DNA of 64,000 nucleotides. Origin: CAVXEF01 sp963827315 (GTDB lineage Bacteria > Planctomycetota > Phycisphaerae > Sedimentisphaerales > Anaerobacaceae). The stretch spans positions 248,001 to 312,000 of the forward strand of contig CAWHAL010000001.1 in the NCBI GenBank assembly GCA_963827315.1, in the 5' to 3' direction. Both the position numbers and the translations under genes were made by a program. Below, piece after piece: positions 31,838-42,700 of the stretch; position 1 is the first letter of the stretch, and every line of letters starts with the position of its first letter. Under the pieces are notes generated by a model, which did no database searches, was not told where the DNA came from, and saw only the letters and a list, made by a program, of their open reading frames with translations.

Positions 31838-32194
31838 ATGAAAAAAATTCTGGTGATAGAGGACAACTCCGTCAATTCATATCTAATCGAATCTATCCTG
31901 AATAAGAAAGGCTACACGGTAATACAGACTGAACTCGCCAGCACGGGCATAGATATCGCTGCGAAAGAGATGCCGGAGCTTATAATCGTTGATATTCACA
32001 TCGCCGACATAGACGGCCTGGAGGCTGTAAGAAAGATAAATCTGCTTGTACCACAGATACCACTCATCGCCCTTATTTCGCACGCTATGACAAATGAGAA
32101 GGAAAAGGCGCTCAACGCCGGCTGCACCGCTTGCATCGAAAAACCAATCGACCCAGACACCTTCGCCGAGCAGCTTGAGCGTTATCTGTCCTGA
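31838..32194 (+). CDS. Single-domain response regulator (REC)
   Basis: A 118-aa CheY-like receiver: acidic pair E8-D9, phospho-acceptor D52 (LIIVDIHIADIDG), Ser81 at the Thr/Ser position and K102 (EKPIDPD). The TACI at the usual GAxxY site is a small change. GGGGGAAAT precedes the ATG. It is the first of three stand-alone receivers before a REC-GGDEF-HD-GYP protein. No histidine kinase is nearby, so phosphate comes from elsewhere. Confidence 0.92.
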   Translation: MKKILVIEDNSVNSYLIESILNKKGYTVIQTELASTGIDIAAKEMPELIIVDIHIADIDGLEAVRKINLLVPQIPLIALISHAMTNEKEKALNAGCTACIEKPIDPDTFAEQLERYLS

Positions 32195-32473
32195 TGGCTC
32201 AGCCAGCGTAACATAATCTAACCCCACATCACAAAAATCTTCGACCTACTTCTCGCCGGAAACGACCGATAAAGACATCCCCTTGATGACAATCGCTGCT
32301 CGAAACCCATCTTTCACTCAAAATACCTGCCTCGTCAGCAGCTGGGTAGGAAAAGGCGAACTATCTTAAGTGGAACGCATATATCGCCGAAAAATTATGC
32401 TGAACAGCAGTGAGAAAAAAGACTGGAAGCAGGGTATTTTAAGAAGCGTGACCATGTTGGGGGGGAAATAAAT

Positions 32474-32914
32474 ATGGACACATCAAAAACTACAGTAGTG
32501 TTGCTGGTCGAAGACGACCCAGCAGACCAGAAATTGGCAAGGAACGCCTTGGCCAATCAGAAAATGGACTATGCGCTTTACGTGGCCGGAAATGGCGAAG
32601 AGGCACTCGAATACCTGCAGCGAAGCAAGTGCGGTAACGCGGAAAGCCCCCGCCCGAACCTGATTCTGCTCGATTTGAACATGCCTGGTATGGGCGGCAA
32701 AGAGTTCTTGCGACACATCAAGGCCGATGACGATTTGTGCTCTATTCCTGTAGTTGTTTTAACGGTGTCGGGTGCAGAAACCGATATACAGGAAAGCTAC
32801 AAACTAAAGGCCGCAGGATACGTACAGAAAAGCGCAGGTTCGCAAGAGTTTCAAAAGGTTATGGATAAGCTGGCTAAATACTGGTTCGAAACATCCTCAG
32901 TGGTGAGAAGCTAA
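32474..32914 (+). CDS. Single-domain response regulator, Rcp1-like
   Basis: A 146-aa receiver of the Rcp1/phytochrome-partner subtype: LLVEDDPADQKLARNAL, phospho-acceptor D67 (LILLDLNMPGMGGKEFLRH) and T in VVVLTVSG. The usual K-P near the end reads AGYVQKSAG: Lys is kept, Pro is not. It is a clear paralogue of the next gene. GGGGGG lies upstream of the ATG. Confidence 0.92.
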   Translation: MDTSKTTVVLLVEDDPADQKLARNALANQKMDYALYVAGNGEEALEYLQRSKCGNAESPRPNLILLDLNMPGMGGKEFLRHIKADDDLCSIPVVVLTVSGAETDIQESYKLKAAGYVQKSAGSQEFQKVMDKLAKYWFETSSVVRS

Positions 32915-32998
32915 TTTTCGGTTTAAGTTATGACAGACAATCCAGAGAGTGTCTTCAGGCAATGACACCTCTGGAAGATTTGGAAAGGAGCGGCAATA

Positions 32999-33466
32999 AT
33001 GGACGATATTATACCAGTGGTAATATTATTGGTCGAGGACGACCCAGCCGACCAGAAACTGATTAAGAAATCGATGCTTGATCAGAAAATAAACAACAAA
33101 CTCATCATCATGAATACCGGCGAGGATGCCCTCGAATATCTGGACCACAGCAAATCAGCCGAGCCTGGTTACCCTATGCCGGAGCTGGTTCTGCTCGATT
33201 TGAATATGCCGGGGATTGGAGGCAAGGAGTTTCTACGGCGTCTCAAAGCCGATGATGCGCTGGACACCATACCGGTTGTAATTTTGACAAGCTCAGCATC
33301 TGAGCAGGATATCCTCGAAACCTACAAACTACAGGCGGCTGGGTACGTAAAAAAACCACCAACTCTCGACGATTTTAACGAGGTGTTCAGCTGCCTCGAG
33401 GAGTACTGGTTTGTTATATGCAAACGAGTTCCACAGAGAGAGCCATCATGCGCAGCGATTCAGTAA
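32999..33466 (+). CDS. Single-domain response regulator, Rcp1-like
   Basis: A 155-aa receiver with LLVEDDPADQKLIKKSM, phospho-acceptor D67 (LVLLDLNMPGIGGKEFLRR), T in VVILTSSAS and K in YVKKPPT. AAGGAG precedes the ATG. Its 3' end overlaps the following REC-GGDEF gene, so the two are coupled. It shares the same residues around the active site as the preceding gene, pointing to tandem duplication. Confidence 0.92.
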   Translation: MDDIIPVVILLVEDDPADQKLIKKSMLDQKINNKLIIMNTGEDALEYLDHSKSAEPGYPMPELVLLDLNMPGIGGKEFLRRLKADDALDTIPVVILTSSASEQDILETYKLQAAGYVKKPPTLDDFNEVFSCLEEYWFVICKRVPQREPSCAAIQ

Positions 33467-35055
33467 ATATCCTCGTCATTGATGATGACTCTGCTGACCG
33501 CCGACTGACGGAGTTGGCCCTGAAGAGCTCGCCGCAAACGAAACGCTTTGCAACTCAAATGGCCGGCAGCCTGGCGGAGGGGTTGGAGCTTCTTAAACAT
33601 CAAAGTTTCGACCTGGTGCTGCTTGACCTCGGCCTTCCGGAAAGTCGGGGCCTTGATACACTTGAGAACTTTCGCCGCGAGTGTCCCAACGCGCCTGTTG
33701 TGGTACTGACGGGTCTGCAGGATGAGGAAGCCGGCGTCGAGGCCATAAAAAAAGGGGCTATCGATTATGTAACCAAACCCTTCAAGCAGGATGGCCTGCG
33801 AACTCGTATCAGCATCGCCCTTCAGATGGTCGAATTACAGGATAAGCTCCTGTTTCTCGCAAACACCGATGAACTAACGGGGCTGACAAACCGCCGGCAC
33901 TTCTTTAACATACTCGAAAGGGAAATCCTTTGTGCCAAGATAAAAGACAATCCCATATCGGTGATGATTCTTGACCTCGACCATTTCAAGAGCATAAATG
34001 ACACATACGGCCATCTCAGCGGCGATACGGTTCTCAAGCAGGCAGCCGAAATCCTCCAGCAGAGTATTTACCCCCTCGATGTCGTTGCACGATATGGAGG
34101 AGATGAATTCGTCATCCTTATGCCAAGCACACCACCCGAAAAAGCTGCTCAGGCTGCCGAAAGGCTGCGCGGAATAGTAGACAGCCACGAGTGGAAAGTG
34201 CCCAACCAGCAGGTATCAATGACTACCAGCATCGGCCTGGCAAATTCCGACTACCGAAATTCCCTCAGTCCCGCTGAACTTATCGAAGATGCCGATTCCG
34301 CTCTTTACGCCGCTAAAAGAAGCGGAAGAAACTGTGTGGTTTGCTACGACCAAATCAACCCCCGCCAAAAAGTGTTAAATCCGCAGGAGCGCGACTTCCA
34401 GGAATTACAGAACAAGGTCTCTTCACTCGCAAGGCAACTACAGTCTCATGCACGCGGCACAGTATCTGCTCTTGCTCGGGCTGCAAATGCTGTAATCAAA
34501 GACCCTTACATGGTCCATCACGCAGAAAACGTAAGAGATTACGCGGCTGCAATCGCACGACAGATGAAATTGACGCCGCAACTAATCAAACGAATCGGCA
34601 TAGCCGCAATCCTTATGGACATCGGCAAAATCGGCCTTCCCATTCATATTTTGAAAAAGCCGACGCCGCTGACCGAAGAAGAAGAACAAATTGTCAGACA
34701 ACATCCTGTAGCGGCTACCCAGATTCTGGCACCAATCGTATTTTTTGAACAGGAGGCACGGACCATAAAGCACCATCATGAAAATTTCGACGGCTCAGGT
34801 TACCCTGACGGCTTGAAAGCCAAAGAAATACCAATCGGCTCACGAATCCTGACGGTCGCTGACGCCTTCGACGCAATCACATCCGACCATGCTTATGCCC
34901 CTGCGAGGTCCTGTGCACACGCGCTGAACGAAATTGCTGGCCGGGCAGGCAGTCAGTTCGACCCGGAGGTCGTTGAAGCTTTTCAAAAAGCATATCAGGA
35001 GCACAAAGCTGATTGGCCGCTGTCAGTAAAAAGAAGTTTGGTCAGCTCCGCTTAA
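33418..35055 (+). CDS. REC-GGDEF-HD-GYP c-di-GMP protein with degenerate HD
   Basis: 545 aa from this ATG; an internal ATG at 33448 with AGAGAG upstream is the more likely start. REC at about 17-135 with D70. GGDEF at about 145-310 with intact RYGGDEF (227-231), so diguanylate cyclase activity is expected; the RxxD inhibitory site reads YPLD and is lost. HD-GYP at about 345-525 keeps HHHENFDGSGYPDGL, but the HD dyad reads M400-D401 (ILMDIGKIG), removing a metal ligand. Hydrolysis of c-di-GMP is therefore doubtful; the domain may be regulatory. Confidence 0.92.
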   Translation: MQTSSTERAIMRSDSVNILVIDDDSADRRLTELALKSSPQTKRFATQMAGSLAEGLELLKHQSFDLVLLDLGLPESRGLDTLENFRRECPNAPVVVLTGLQDEEAGVEAIKKGAIDYVTKPFKQDGLRTRISIALQMVELQDKLLFLANTDELTGLTNRRHFFNILEREILCAKIKDNPISVMILDLDHFKSINDTYGHLSGDTVLKQAAEILQQSIYPLDVVARYGGDEFVILMPSTPPEKAAQAAERLRGIVDSHEWKVPNQQVSMTTSIGLANSDYRNSLSPAELIEDADSALYAAKRSGRNCVVCYDQINPRQKVLNPQERDFQELQNKVSSLARQLQSHARGTVSALARAANAVIKDPYMVHHAENVRDYAAAIARQMKLTPQLIKRIGIAAILMDIGKIGLPIHILKKPTPLTEEEEQIVRQHPVAATQILAPIVFFEQEARTIKHHHENFDGSGYPDGLKAKEIPIGSRILTVADAFDAITSDHAYAPARSCAHALNEIAGRAGSQFDPEVVEAFQKAYQEHKADWPLSVKRSLVSSA

Positions 35056-35170
35056 AAAGTACCGCACTCATCCCGAATCTTACGACCGGCTTTTCGGCTG
35101 CGCCGCCAACGCAGGTGAGGAAAGTTTTTAATTTGATTATCGGGCAGCAATTATTGATAATCAGGTAACG

Positions 35171-35587
35171 ATGGTCGAGATACCACAGGATAAACTCTCG
35201 TTTAAGTATTCCCGAAGTGCCGCGCCGGGCGGACAGAATGTCAATAAGGTAAACACCAAGGTAATGGTATTCTTCGATGTGGCAAATTGCGCCCTTCTCT
35301 CCGACGGCGAGAAAAAGCAAATATCGGTCCGCCTCGCGACACGGCTCAGCAGAAACGGTGTAATTCACGTCGTCTCACAAAGATTCCGAACGCAAAGGGC
35401 CAATCGGGTCGCAGCGGTCGAACGATTGCAGAGACTACTGACCGAAGCTCTCAAAACTACTCCTGTCCGCCGAAAAACAACCATCCCCCGGCACATCAAA
35501 GAAAAGCGATTGGAAGAAAAAAGACAGCACGGCTTATTAAAACAACAAAGGGCAAAAAAACGCTTGGCCGAAGACTTGTCCAATTAA
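35171..35587 (+). CDS. arfB: ArfB-like peptidyl-tRNA hydrolase (class I RF domain)
   Basis: A 138-aa protein with the RF-1 GGQ domain: FKYSRSAAPGGQNVNKVNTKV and a basic, helical tail (KKTTIPRHIKEKRLEEKRQH, LLKQQRAKKRLAED) that in ArfB enters the empty mRNA channel. It rescues stalled ribosomes by hydrolysing peptidyl-tRNA. The usual GPGGQ reads APGGQ. Alone on the + strand between signalling and sugar-hydrolase genes. Confidence 0.9.
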   Translation: MVEIPQDKLSFKYSRSAAPGGQNVNKVNTKVMVFFDVANCALLSDGEKKQISVRLATRLSRNGVIHVVSQRFRTQRANRVAAVERLQRLLTEALKTTPVRRKTTIPRHIKEKRLEEKRQHGLLKQQRAKKRLAEDLSN

Positions 35588-35640
35588 GGTCCAGCCAGGG
35601 AAAAAGGTGAAGTACGAAGTCTTGCAAAGGAGCAAATGCA

Positions 35641-37095
35641 ATGCCCACACGAAAAAAGGGGCCTCATTTGTTATTATTAGTGGTCCTGTTAACAATCCAT
35701 TGCGATGCTTATCAGAGTAAGAAAGTCCACCTGCCGTGGGATAATGGTCGATTGGTTGTGTCGGAAAATGGCAGGTTTCTTCAGCACGAAAACGGCCAGC
35801 CGTTCTTCTGGCTGGGTGACACCGCCTGGCTTCTGTTTCAAAAGCTCAGCCGCCCTGAGGTCGAAATCTATCTTGAAGACCGCCGGCGGAAGGGATTCAA
35901 TGTCATTCAGGTTATGGTGCTTCACGAATTGCCTGAGGTCAACGTCTATGGAGATGCAGCTCTTGTGGGTACCGACCCCGCTCAGCCCCTGACCACGCCG
36001 GGCAGCATCCCTGAAGTCGAATCGGAATATGACTATTGGGACCATATCGATTTCGTAATCGACAAGGCCGCCCAGAAAGGCCTTTACATCGCTATGGTGC
36101 CCGCCTGGGGAAACATCGCAAAAGCCGGACTTTTAACCGTCCACAAAGCGCGATTGTACGCCCAATGGCTGGCAAAACGATATGGAAATAAACCCAATAT
36201 CATCTGGATAAATGGCGGCGATATCAGAGGGGACAGTTACACCGATGTCTGGCAGACACTCGGAACAACACTGCATCAAATGGACCCGAATCATCTGGTA
36301 ACTTTTCATCCATTCGGCAGAACGCAATCTTCCACCTGGTTTCACAATGAAGACTGGCTGGATTTCAATATGTTTCAGTCCGGCCATAGACGGTATGACC
36401 AGCTAAGACCAACGGATGACCCGGCAACATGGAAGGGCGAGGATAACTGGAAATATGTGCGGGAGGATTCTGCGAAACGGCCGCCGAAACCAACCATCGA
36501 TGGCGAACCATCCTACGAGAATATTCCACAGGGACTGCACGACCCGAACGAACCTTACTGGCAGGCCAGGGACGCCAGACGATACGCTTACTGGTCGGTC
36601 TTCGCTGGCGCATTCGGACATACCTATGGCAATAACGCCGTTATGCAAATGCACAAACCGAATTCCGGCAAAGGCGACTACGGCGTGCGAAACTATTGGT
36701 ACGAGGCCATCAACAACCCAGGCGCCGGCCAGATGCAGCACCTTAAAGCGCTGATGCTCTCGCGACCCTTCTTTGAAAGGGTATTCGACCCATCTCTCAT
36801 TGCCGGTGACAATGGAACCGCCTATGACTATGTCATCGCTACTCGGGGAACAAGTTACGCATTTATCTACACCTACACAGGCAGGGCATTCGATGTAGCC
36901 CTGGGCAAAATCACCGGTGAAAAAATAAAGGCTTGGTGGTACAACCCGCGCGATGGAAGCACTAAGCTGCTGGGGCATTTCGAGAATAAAGGCGTCCGTC
37001 ATTTTGACCCGCCCGGCCAGAAAAAGGATGGCAATGACTGGGTTCTGGTCCTCGACGATGCCGCCAGAGATTTCACTGTCCACGGAGCCAACTGA
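35641..37095 (+). CDS. GH140-like glycoside hydrolase (DUF4038)
   Basis: A 484-aa exported protein: signal peptide (about 1-24), then a TIM-barrel of the DUF4038/apiosidase family (QPFFWLGDTAWLLFQKLSR, IWINGGDIRGDSYTDVW, TIDGEPSYE) and a C-terminal beta domain of the putative collagen-binding type (IKAWWYNPRDGSTKLLG). The Asp in NGGD and Glu in DGEPSYE are the likely catalytic acids. GH140 members release apiose from pectin rhamnogalacturonan-II; the actual substrate here cannot be told. AAGGAG precedes the ATG. Confidence 0.88.
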   Translation: MPTRKKGPHLLLLVVLLTIHCDAYQSKKVHLPWDNGRLVVSENGRFLQHENGQPFFWLGDTAWLLFQKLSRPEVEIYLEDRRRKGFNVIQVMVLHELPEVNVYGDAALVGTDPAQPLTTPGSIPEVESEYDYWDHIDFVIDKAAQKGLYIAMVPAWGNIAKAGLLTVHKARLYAQWLAKRYGNKPNIIWINGGDIRGDSYTDVWQTLGTTLHQMDPNHLVTFHPFGRTQSSTWFHNEDWLDFNMFQSGHRRYDQLRPTDDPATWKGEDNWKYVREDSAKRPPKPTIDGEPSYENIPQGLHDPNEPYWQARDARRYAYWSVFAGAFGHTYGNNAVMQMHKPNSGKGDYGVRNYWYEAINNPGAGQMQHLKALMLSRPFFERVFDPSLIAGDNGTAYDYVIATRGTSYAFIYTYTGRAFDVALGKITGEKIKAWWYNPRDGSTKLLGHFENKGVRHFDPPGQKKDGNDWVLVLDDAARDFTVHGAN

Positions 37096-37110
37096 ACAAA
37101 CCTTCGTTTT

Positions 37111-39552
37111 TTAATCAGGCTTCAGGGCCAGTTTGAGAACTCCGTTTGTGTCCTTGACAAAGGCGAATTTGAGACCTTTTTTGGCCTCTTTAGGAACTTC
37201 GGGAAGGTCTTTTTTGTTTCTTTGCGGCAGGATGACAGTTTTTATGCCGGCCTGCTTTGCGGCAAGTATCTTTTCCTTTAATCCTCCAATCGGCAAAACC
37301 AGGCCTCGCAGGGTTACCTCGCCGGTCATCGCCACCTCCGGACGGGTGGGTTTACCAAGAAGTAAACTGACCAGCGACGTGAACATCGCAATACCGGCAC
37401 TCGGGCCGTCCTTGGGAATCGCACCTGCCGGCACGTGAATGTGATAGTCAAATTTGCTGAACCTCGACGGCTCGATTTTTAAGTCTTTGGCGTTCGCCTT
37501 TACGATGGAAAAGGCTGCCTGAGCGCTTTCCTTCATAACGTCGCCGATTTGGCCGGTTAACTGCAAGTTGCCTTTGCCGGGCATAAATGCCGACTCAATA
37601 AAAAGCAGCTCCCCTCCGACCGGTGTAAAAGCCAGCGCGGTAGCAACCCCCGGTATGCCGGCTCGCAGCGCCAGCTCAGGCTCGAACTGTGTAGGTCCCA
37701 GGATTTTGGCGAGGTCTTTTCTGCCTATGGTCGCTCTTTTCTTCCGGCCCTTGGCAATGCCGGTCGCAACAGCTCTGCAAATCGCTGCGATATTTCTTTC
37801 GAGATTTCGGACACCGGCTTCCCGTGTATAGCTTTGAATCACTGCAAGTATCGCCTCGTCCTTGATTGTGAGTCGACTTTTGTTCAGCCCGTGCTCAGTG
37901 AGCTGACGAGGGACAAGATATTTTTTTGCAATGTTTAGTTTTTCGCTTTCGGTATATCCGGGCAGCTCAATGATTTCCATTCTGTCGTGCAGTGCCGGCG
38001 GTATCGGCTCAGCGTAATTGGCGGTGCCGATGAACATCACGCTGGACAAATCGAAAGGCTGGTCAAGATAATGGTCGGTGAAGCTGAAGTTCTGTTCCGG
38101 GTCGAGCACTTCTAAAAGCGCGCTCGCGGGGTCGCCTCGGAAATCCGCACCGATTTTATCAAGCTCGTCGAGCATAAAGACAGGATTTCTGCTTTCTGCT
38201 TTTCTTAATTCCTGCAGTATTCGTCCCGGCAGTGCTCCGATGTAGGTTCTTCGGTGTCCCCGGATGTCGGCCTCGTCTCTTATTCCGCCGAGCGATATGC
38301 GGATAAACTTTCTTCCTAAAGCCTTCGCAATGGATTTGCCCAGCGACGTTTTGCCGACGCCGGGCGGGCCGATAAAGCAAAGTATTGGACTTTTGCCGGT
38401 CGGGTTTAGTTTGCGGACAGCTAAAAATTCGAGGATGCGTTTTTTGACCTTGTGCAGGTCGTAATGGTCCTGATTCAATATCCACTGAGCCTTATTGATA
38501 TCGAGATGGTCTTTTGTTTGAATCGACCAGGGCAGCTCGCACACCCAGTCCAGATATGTCCGGATGACGCTGTATTCCGGCGAAGCTGGTGGTATCTTGC
38601 TCAGTCTGTCCAATTCACGCAGCGCCTCAGCCTGAACTCTTTCGGGCATCTTCGCCTTTTCGATATTTTTCTTGACTTGCCTTAGCTCTTCCGTTTGGCG
38701 GTCGCCTCGTCCGAGTTCAGACTGGATGGCCTTTAGCTGTTCCTGCAAAAAATATTCTCGCTGACTTTTTTCGATGGACTCTCTGACTCGGCCCTGGATT
38801 TTGTGACTTAACTCAAGCACCTCCAGCTGGCTTGCCAGTGCGACGGATATTTTTTCGAGTCGTTTGGTCGAGTCGAGCTCTTCAAGCAATTGCTGTTTCT
38901 CGCTTATTGGCAGGCTGAGATTTGCAGCCAAAAAATCCGCCAAAGCGGACGGGTTTTCTATGTTTTCCAGCAGCACAGTCGCTTCTTCTGGGATATTAGG
39001 GCTCAGCGCAATGACACGGTTGGCTGCCTGGCGGACACCGACAATAAGGGCCTGCAGATTTTTTGTCATCTTGGTCCTGAAGGTAAGCATCTGCACCGCC
39101 GCCTTTAGATACGGCTCGGTAGCGACTCTTTCGGTTATCCGAAAACGCACTATGCCGTGGACTACAATGTGAATCATACCCTGCGGCATCTTGATAACTT
39201 TGAGGATTGTGGCAGCAGTCCCGACAGAATAAAGGTCGTCGAAACTCGGACTGTCAGTTTCGGGATTGCGCTGTGTGACAAGACCTATGACCGATTCGTT
39301 GGGGCGGGCCTCGCCGATGAGCTGTTTGCTTTTCTGCCGGCCTATCGCCAGCGGCGTCACTGTGCCAGGGTAGGCAACAGCGTTTCGAATGGGCAGGACA
39401 GGGATTACATCAGGAAGCTTAAATTCATGGCTGTTGTTCCCAGGAGAGCCTGTTTCGCTTTGTAGATAGTGCTCAACATCGCTGAGGTCCTCGCCGGAAA
39501 GTTCAATCGGCCATCCCTCGTCGGTTACGAATTTTTTAATCGTCTCTGTCAT
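37111..39552 (-). CDS. lon: ATP-dependent protease Lon
   Basis: An 813-aa LonA: N-terminal substrate domain (PVLPIRNAVAYPGTVTPLAI), coiled coil with REYFLQEQLKAIQSELGRGD, AAA+ module (Walker A GPPGVGKTS) and the Ser-Lys protease (PKDGPSAGIAMFTSL). It degrades damaged and regulatory proteins in the cytosol. It converges with the GH140-like gene, with 15 bases between the stops. Confidence 0.97.
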   Translation of the reverse strand: MTETIKKFVTDEGWPIELSGEDLSDVEHYLQSETGSPGNNSHEFKLPDVIPVLPIRNAVAYPGTVTPLAIGRQKSKQLIGEARPNESVIGLVTQRNPETDSPSFDDLYSVGTAATILKVIKMPQGMIHIVVHGIVRFRITERVATEPYLKAAVQMLTFRTKMTKNLQALIVGVRQAANRVIALSPNIPEEATVLLENIENPSALADFLAANLSLPISEKQQLLEELDSTKRLEKISVALASQLEVLELSHKIQGRVRESIEKSQREYFLQEQLKAIQSELGRGDRQTEELRQVKKNIEKAKMPERVQAEALRELDRLSKIPPASPEYSVIRTYLDWVCELPWSIQTKDHLDINKAQWILNQDHYDLHKVKKRILEFLAVRKLNPTGKSPILCFIGPPGVGKTSLGKSIAKALGRKFIRISLGGIRDEADIRGHRRTYIGALPGRILQELRKAESRNPVFMLDELDKIGADFRGDPASALLEVLDPEQNFSFTDHYLDQPFDLSSVMFIGTANYAEPIPPALHDRMEIIELPGYTESEKLNIAKKYLVPRQLTEHGLNKSRLTIKDEAILAVIQSYTREAGVRNLERNIAAICRAVATGIAKGRKKRATIGRKDLAKILGPTQFEPELALRAGIPGVATALAFTPVGGELLFIESAFMPGKGNLQLTGQIGDVMKESAQAAFSIVKANAKDLKIEPSRFSKFDYHIHVPAGAIPKDGPSAGIAMFTSLVSLLLGKPTRPEVAMTGEVTLRGLVLPIGGLKEKILAAKQAGIKTVILPQRNKKDLPEVPKEAKKGLKFAFVKDTNGVLKLALKPD

Positions 39553-39708
39553 TTTCAGTTAATGTCTCTTAAGCAAACGCGAATATACCCTATCGGCACG
39601 CAAAAAGCAAAGGCTGTGCCGGCGCCTTTTAGATATGTCGGACTGCCGAAGGGGCAAATTTAGCCATTTTTTCCGAAAAGACCGTCAGATTTCTGAATAT
39701 ACGTAGTC

Positions 39709-39756
39709 GGAAATCCCCGAGGGGATTTCCAGACAACTGCGTAGGGCCGCCCCCTA
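39709..39756. repeat. Strong hairpins after carB
   Basis: A perfect 10-bp stem GGAAATCCCC with loop GA (39709-39730), and a 6-bp GTAGGG/CCCTAC hairpin with 5-base loop (39740-39756) that overlaps the carB stop. No U-run follows, so they may act in RNA protection rather than intrinsic termination. Confidence 0.6.
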
Positions 39757-42700
39757 CTTGTACTTGATGACCGCGTGGTAACTTTGAAGTGACCTTACGG
39801 GGCTGTCTCCATTTCGGCGAGCGGCGATTCCTTTGACGGCGGCAGCAGCAGCGGCCGTCGTCGTGATGTAGGGCAGGTTGTATTTTATCGCAGCCTTGCG
39901 AATGTAAGAATCATCCTGCTTGCCGAGCTTGCCGGACGGCGTGTTAATAATCAATTGAATCTGTTTATTCTTAATGGCGTCGATGATGTTCGGCCGTCCC
40001 TCATGCATCTTAAAAATCGGCTCGGTCTTGATTCCTCTTTCGGCAAGGAACCGGCAGGTACCTTCGGTTGTCCTTATTGTGAACCCGAGTTTACTGAATC
40101 CCCTGGCGGTTTCGACGATGTCGGCTTTGTCCTGCTCGGCAATGGTTATCAGTACCGCACCTTCGGAAGGCAGTGGCTGCCGAGTAGCATCCTGTGCCTT
40201 GAAATACGCCAGTCCGAACGAATCCGCCAGGCCCAACACTTCACCGGTCGAGCGCATTTCCGGCCCGAGCAGCGGGTCAACGGTGTGGAACATATTGAAC
40301 GGAAAGACCGCTTCCTTTACACCAAAGTATGGAACTTCCCTCTGCCTTATATCGAGGTCTTTGAGTTTTTTACCTAACATAACCTGTGTTGCGAGCCGGG
40401 CCATAGACAAGCCGCACACCTTTGAAACTAACGGCACCGTTCGCGAGGCACGCGGGTTGGCTTCGAGAACGTAAACTTTGTCATTCGCTATCGCGTACTG
40501 CATATTCATCAGACCAACGACATTCAGATGAATTGCTATTTTCTTGGTATATTCGCGAATGGTATTGAGATGCTTCTTGGGTATGGTTACCGGCGGAATG
40601 ACACAGGCTGAATCACCCGAGTGAATGCCCGCAAGCTCGATGTGCTCCATAATTGCCGGCACAAAAACATCCGTGCCGTCGGCGATGGCGTCAGCTTCAG
40701 TTTCAATCGCATTTTCGAGAAACTTATCAATTAGTATCGGCCTTTCGGGCGTTACCTCGACCGCCGCCGTGACATATTCTTTGAGCATCTCTTCATCGTG
40801 TACAACTTCCATACCACGCCCGCCCAAGACGTATGAAGGACGCACCATCAGCGGATAGCCTATCTCTTCAGCTACGGCAAGGGCCTGTTCAAGATTGCTC
40901 GCCATACCTGCCCGCGGCATAGGTATACCGAGCTTTTCCATCATATTGCGGAACCGGTCGCGGTCTTCCGCCAAATCTATCATCTCCGGAGACGTCCCGA
41001 TTATTTTCACGCCGGCCTGGGCCAGCTCACTTGCAATATTAAGCGGCGTCTGTCCGCCGAACTGAACAATGACGCCTTCGGGTTTTTCTTTCGCGTAAAT
41101 GCTGAGCACATCTTCGACCGTGAGCGGCTCAAAATAAAGCTTGTTGGAGGTGTCGTAGTCGGTTGAGACGGTCTCGGGATTGCAGTTGACCATAATTGAT
41201 TCGAGTCCCTCATCACGTATCGCAAAAGCGGCATGAACGCAGCAATAATCGAATTCGATTCCCTGTCCGATACGGTTTGGCCCGCCGCCGAGGACCATTA
41301 TCTTGCGATTTTTGCTCACAGCAACCTTATCAGGGGCGTTGTAGGTGGAGTAGTAGTACGCAGCGTTTTCAACGCCGCTGACTGGTACAGCCTCCCAGGC
41401 CTCGACGACGCCGAGAGAGGTGCGCTGAGAGCGGATTTTATCTTCTGATGTGCCAAGCAGCTTGGCGATATATCGGTCGGCAAAACCGTCTTTCTTGGCC
41501 TGTGTCAGAAGTTTATCCGGAAGCTTTTTACCCTTGTATTTTAGTATCTCTTCCTCAAGCTCAACAAGTTCAGCCATCTGCTGGATGAACCAGCGCTTTA
41601 TGTATGTCTTTTCAAAGAGGCTGTCAATATCAGCCCCTTTGCGCAGCGCCTCATACATAATGAATTGTCTCTCGCTTGACGGTGTGGTGAGAAGATTCAT
41701 CAGTTCGTCAAGGGAGAGCTTGTTGAAGTTCTTCGCAAACCCAAGTCCGTACCGACCGGTCTCAAGGGACCGTATAGCTTTCAAAAAGGCTTCTTTGTAG
41801 CTTTTGCCGATGCTCATTACCTCTCCGACCGCCCGCATTTGTGTCCCCAGCTTGTCCTCGGCGCCTTTGAATTTCTCAAATGCCCAGCGGGCAAACTTGA
41901 CTACGACATAATCACCGGATGGTGTGTATTTCTCAAGGGTTCCATCTCTCCAGTATGGTATCTCATCGAGGGTAAGTCCGCCGGCCAACATCGACGAAAC
42001 AAGCGCTATTGGAAAGCCCGTAGCCTTCGAAGCAAGGGCTGATGAACGCGATGTCCTCGGATTGATTTCGATTACGACTACCCGGCCTGTATCAGGGTCG
42101 TGAGCGAATTGAATGTTAGTGCCGCCTATGACCTCGATGGCGTCAACGATATCGTAAGAATACTTCTGCAGCAGTTTCTGCAGCTCAGGGTCGATTGTCA
42201 GCATCGGAGCAGTGCAGTACGAATCTCCGGTATGGATGCCCATCGCATCGACGTTCTCGATGAAACATACGGTTATCTTTTGTCCTTTCGCATCGCGTAC
42301 TACCTCCAGTTCCAGTTCTTCCCAGCCGAGGACAGATTCTTCGACAAGGATTTGTCCGATGAGACTGGCTGAGAGTCCGCGACTGGCAACTGTGCGCAGC
42401 TCCTCAATGTTAAAGACCGCACCGCTGCCGGTACCGCCCATAGTGTAGGCAGGCCGAATAATCAATGGATATCCCATCTCATCGGCGACTTTTTCCGCTT
42501 CCTCGACGCTGTAGGCCGGCTTGCTCCTCGGCATATCGATGCCAAGCCGATTCATTGTCTCCTTGAACACTATACGGTCCTCGCCGCGCTCGATGGCATC
42601 GACCTGGACGCCAATTACTTTGACACCGTACTTTTTAAGCACGCCCGCCCGCGCAAGTTCGGAGCACAGATTCAGTCCGCTCTGTCCGCCGAGATTTGGC

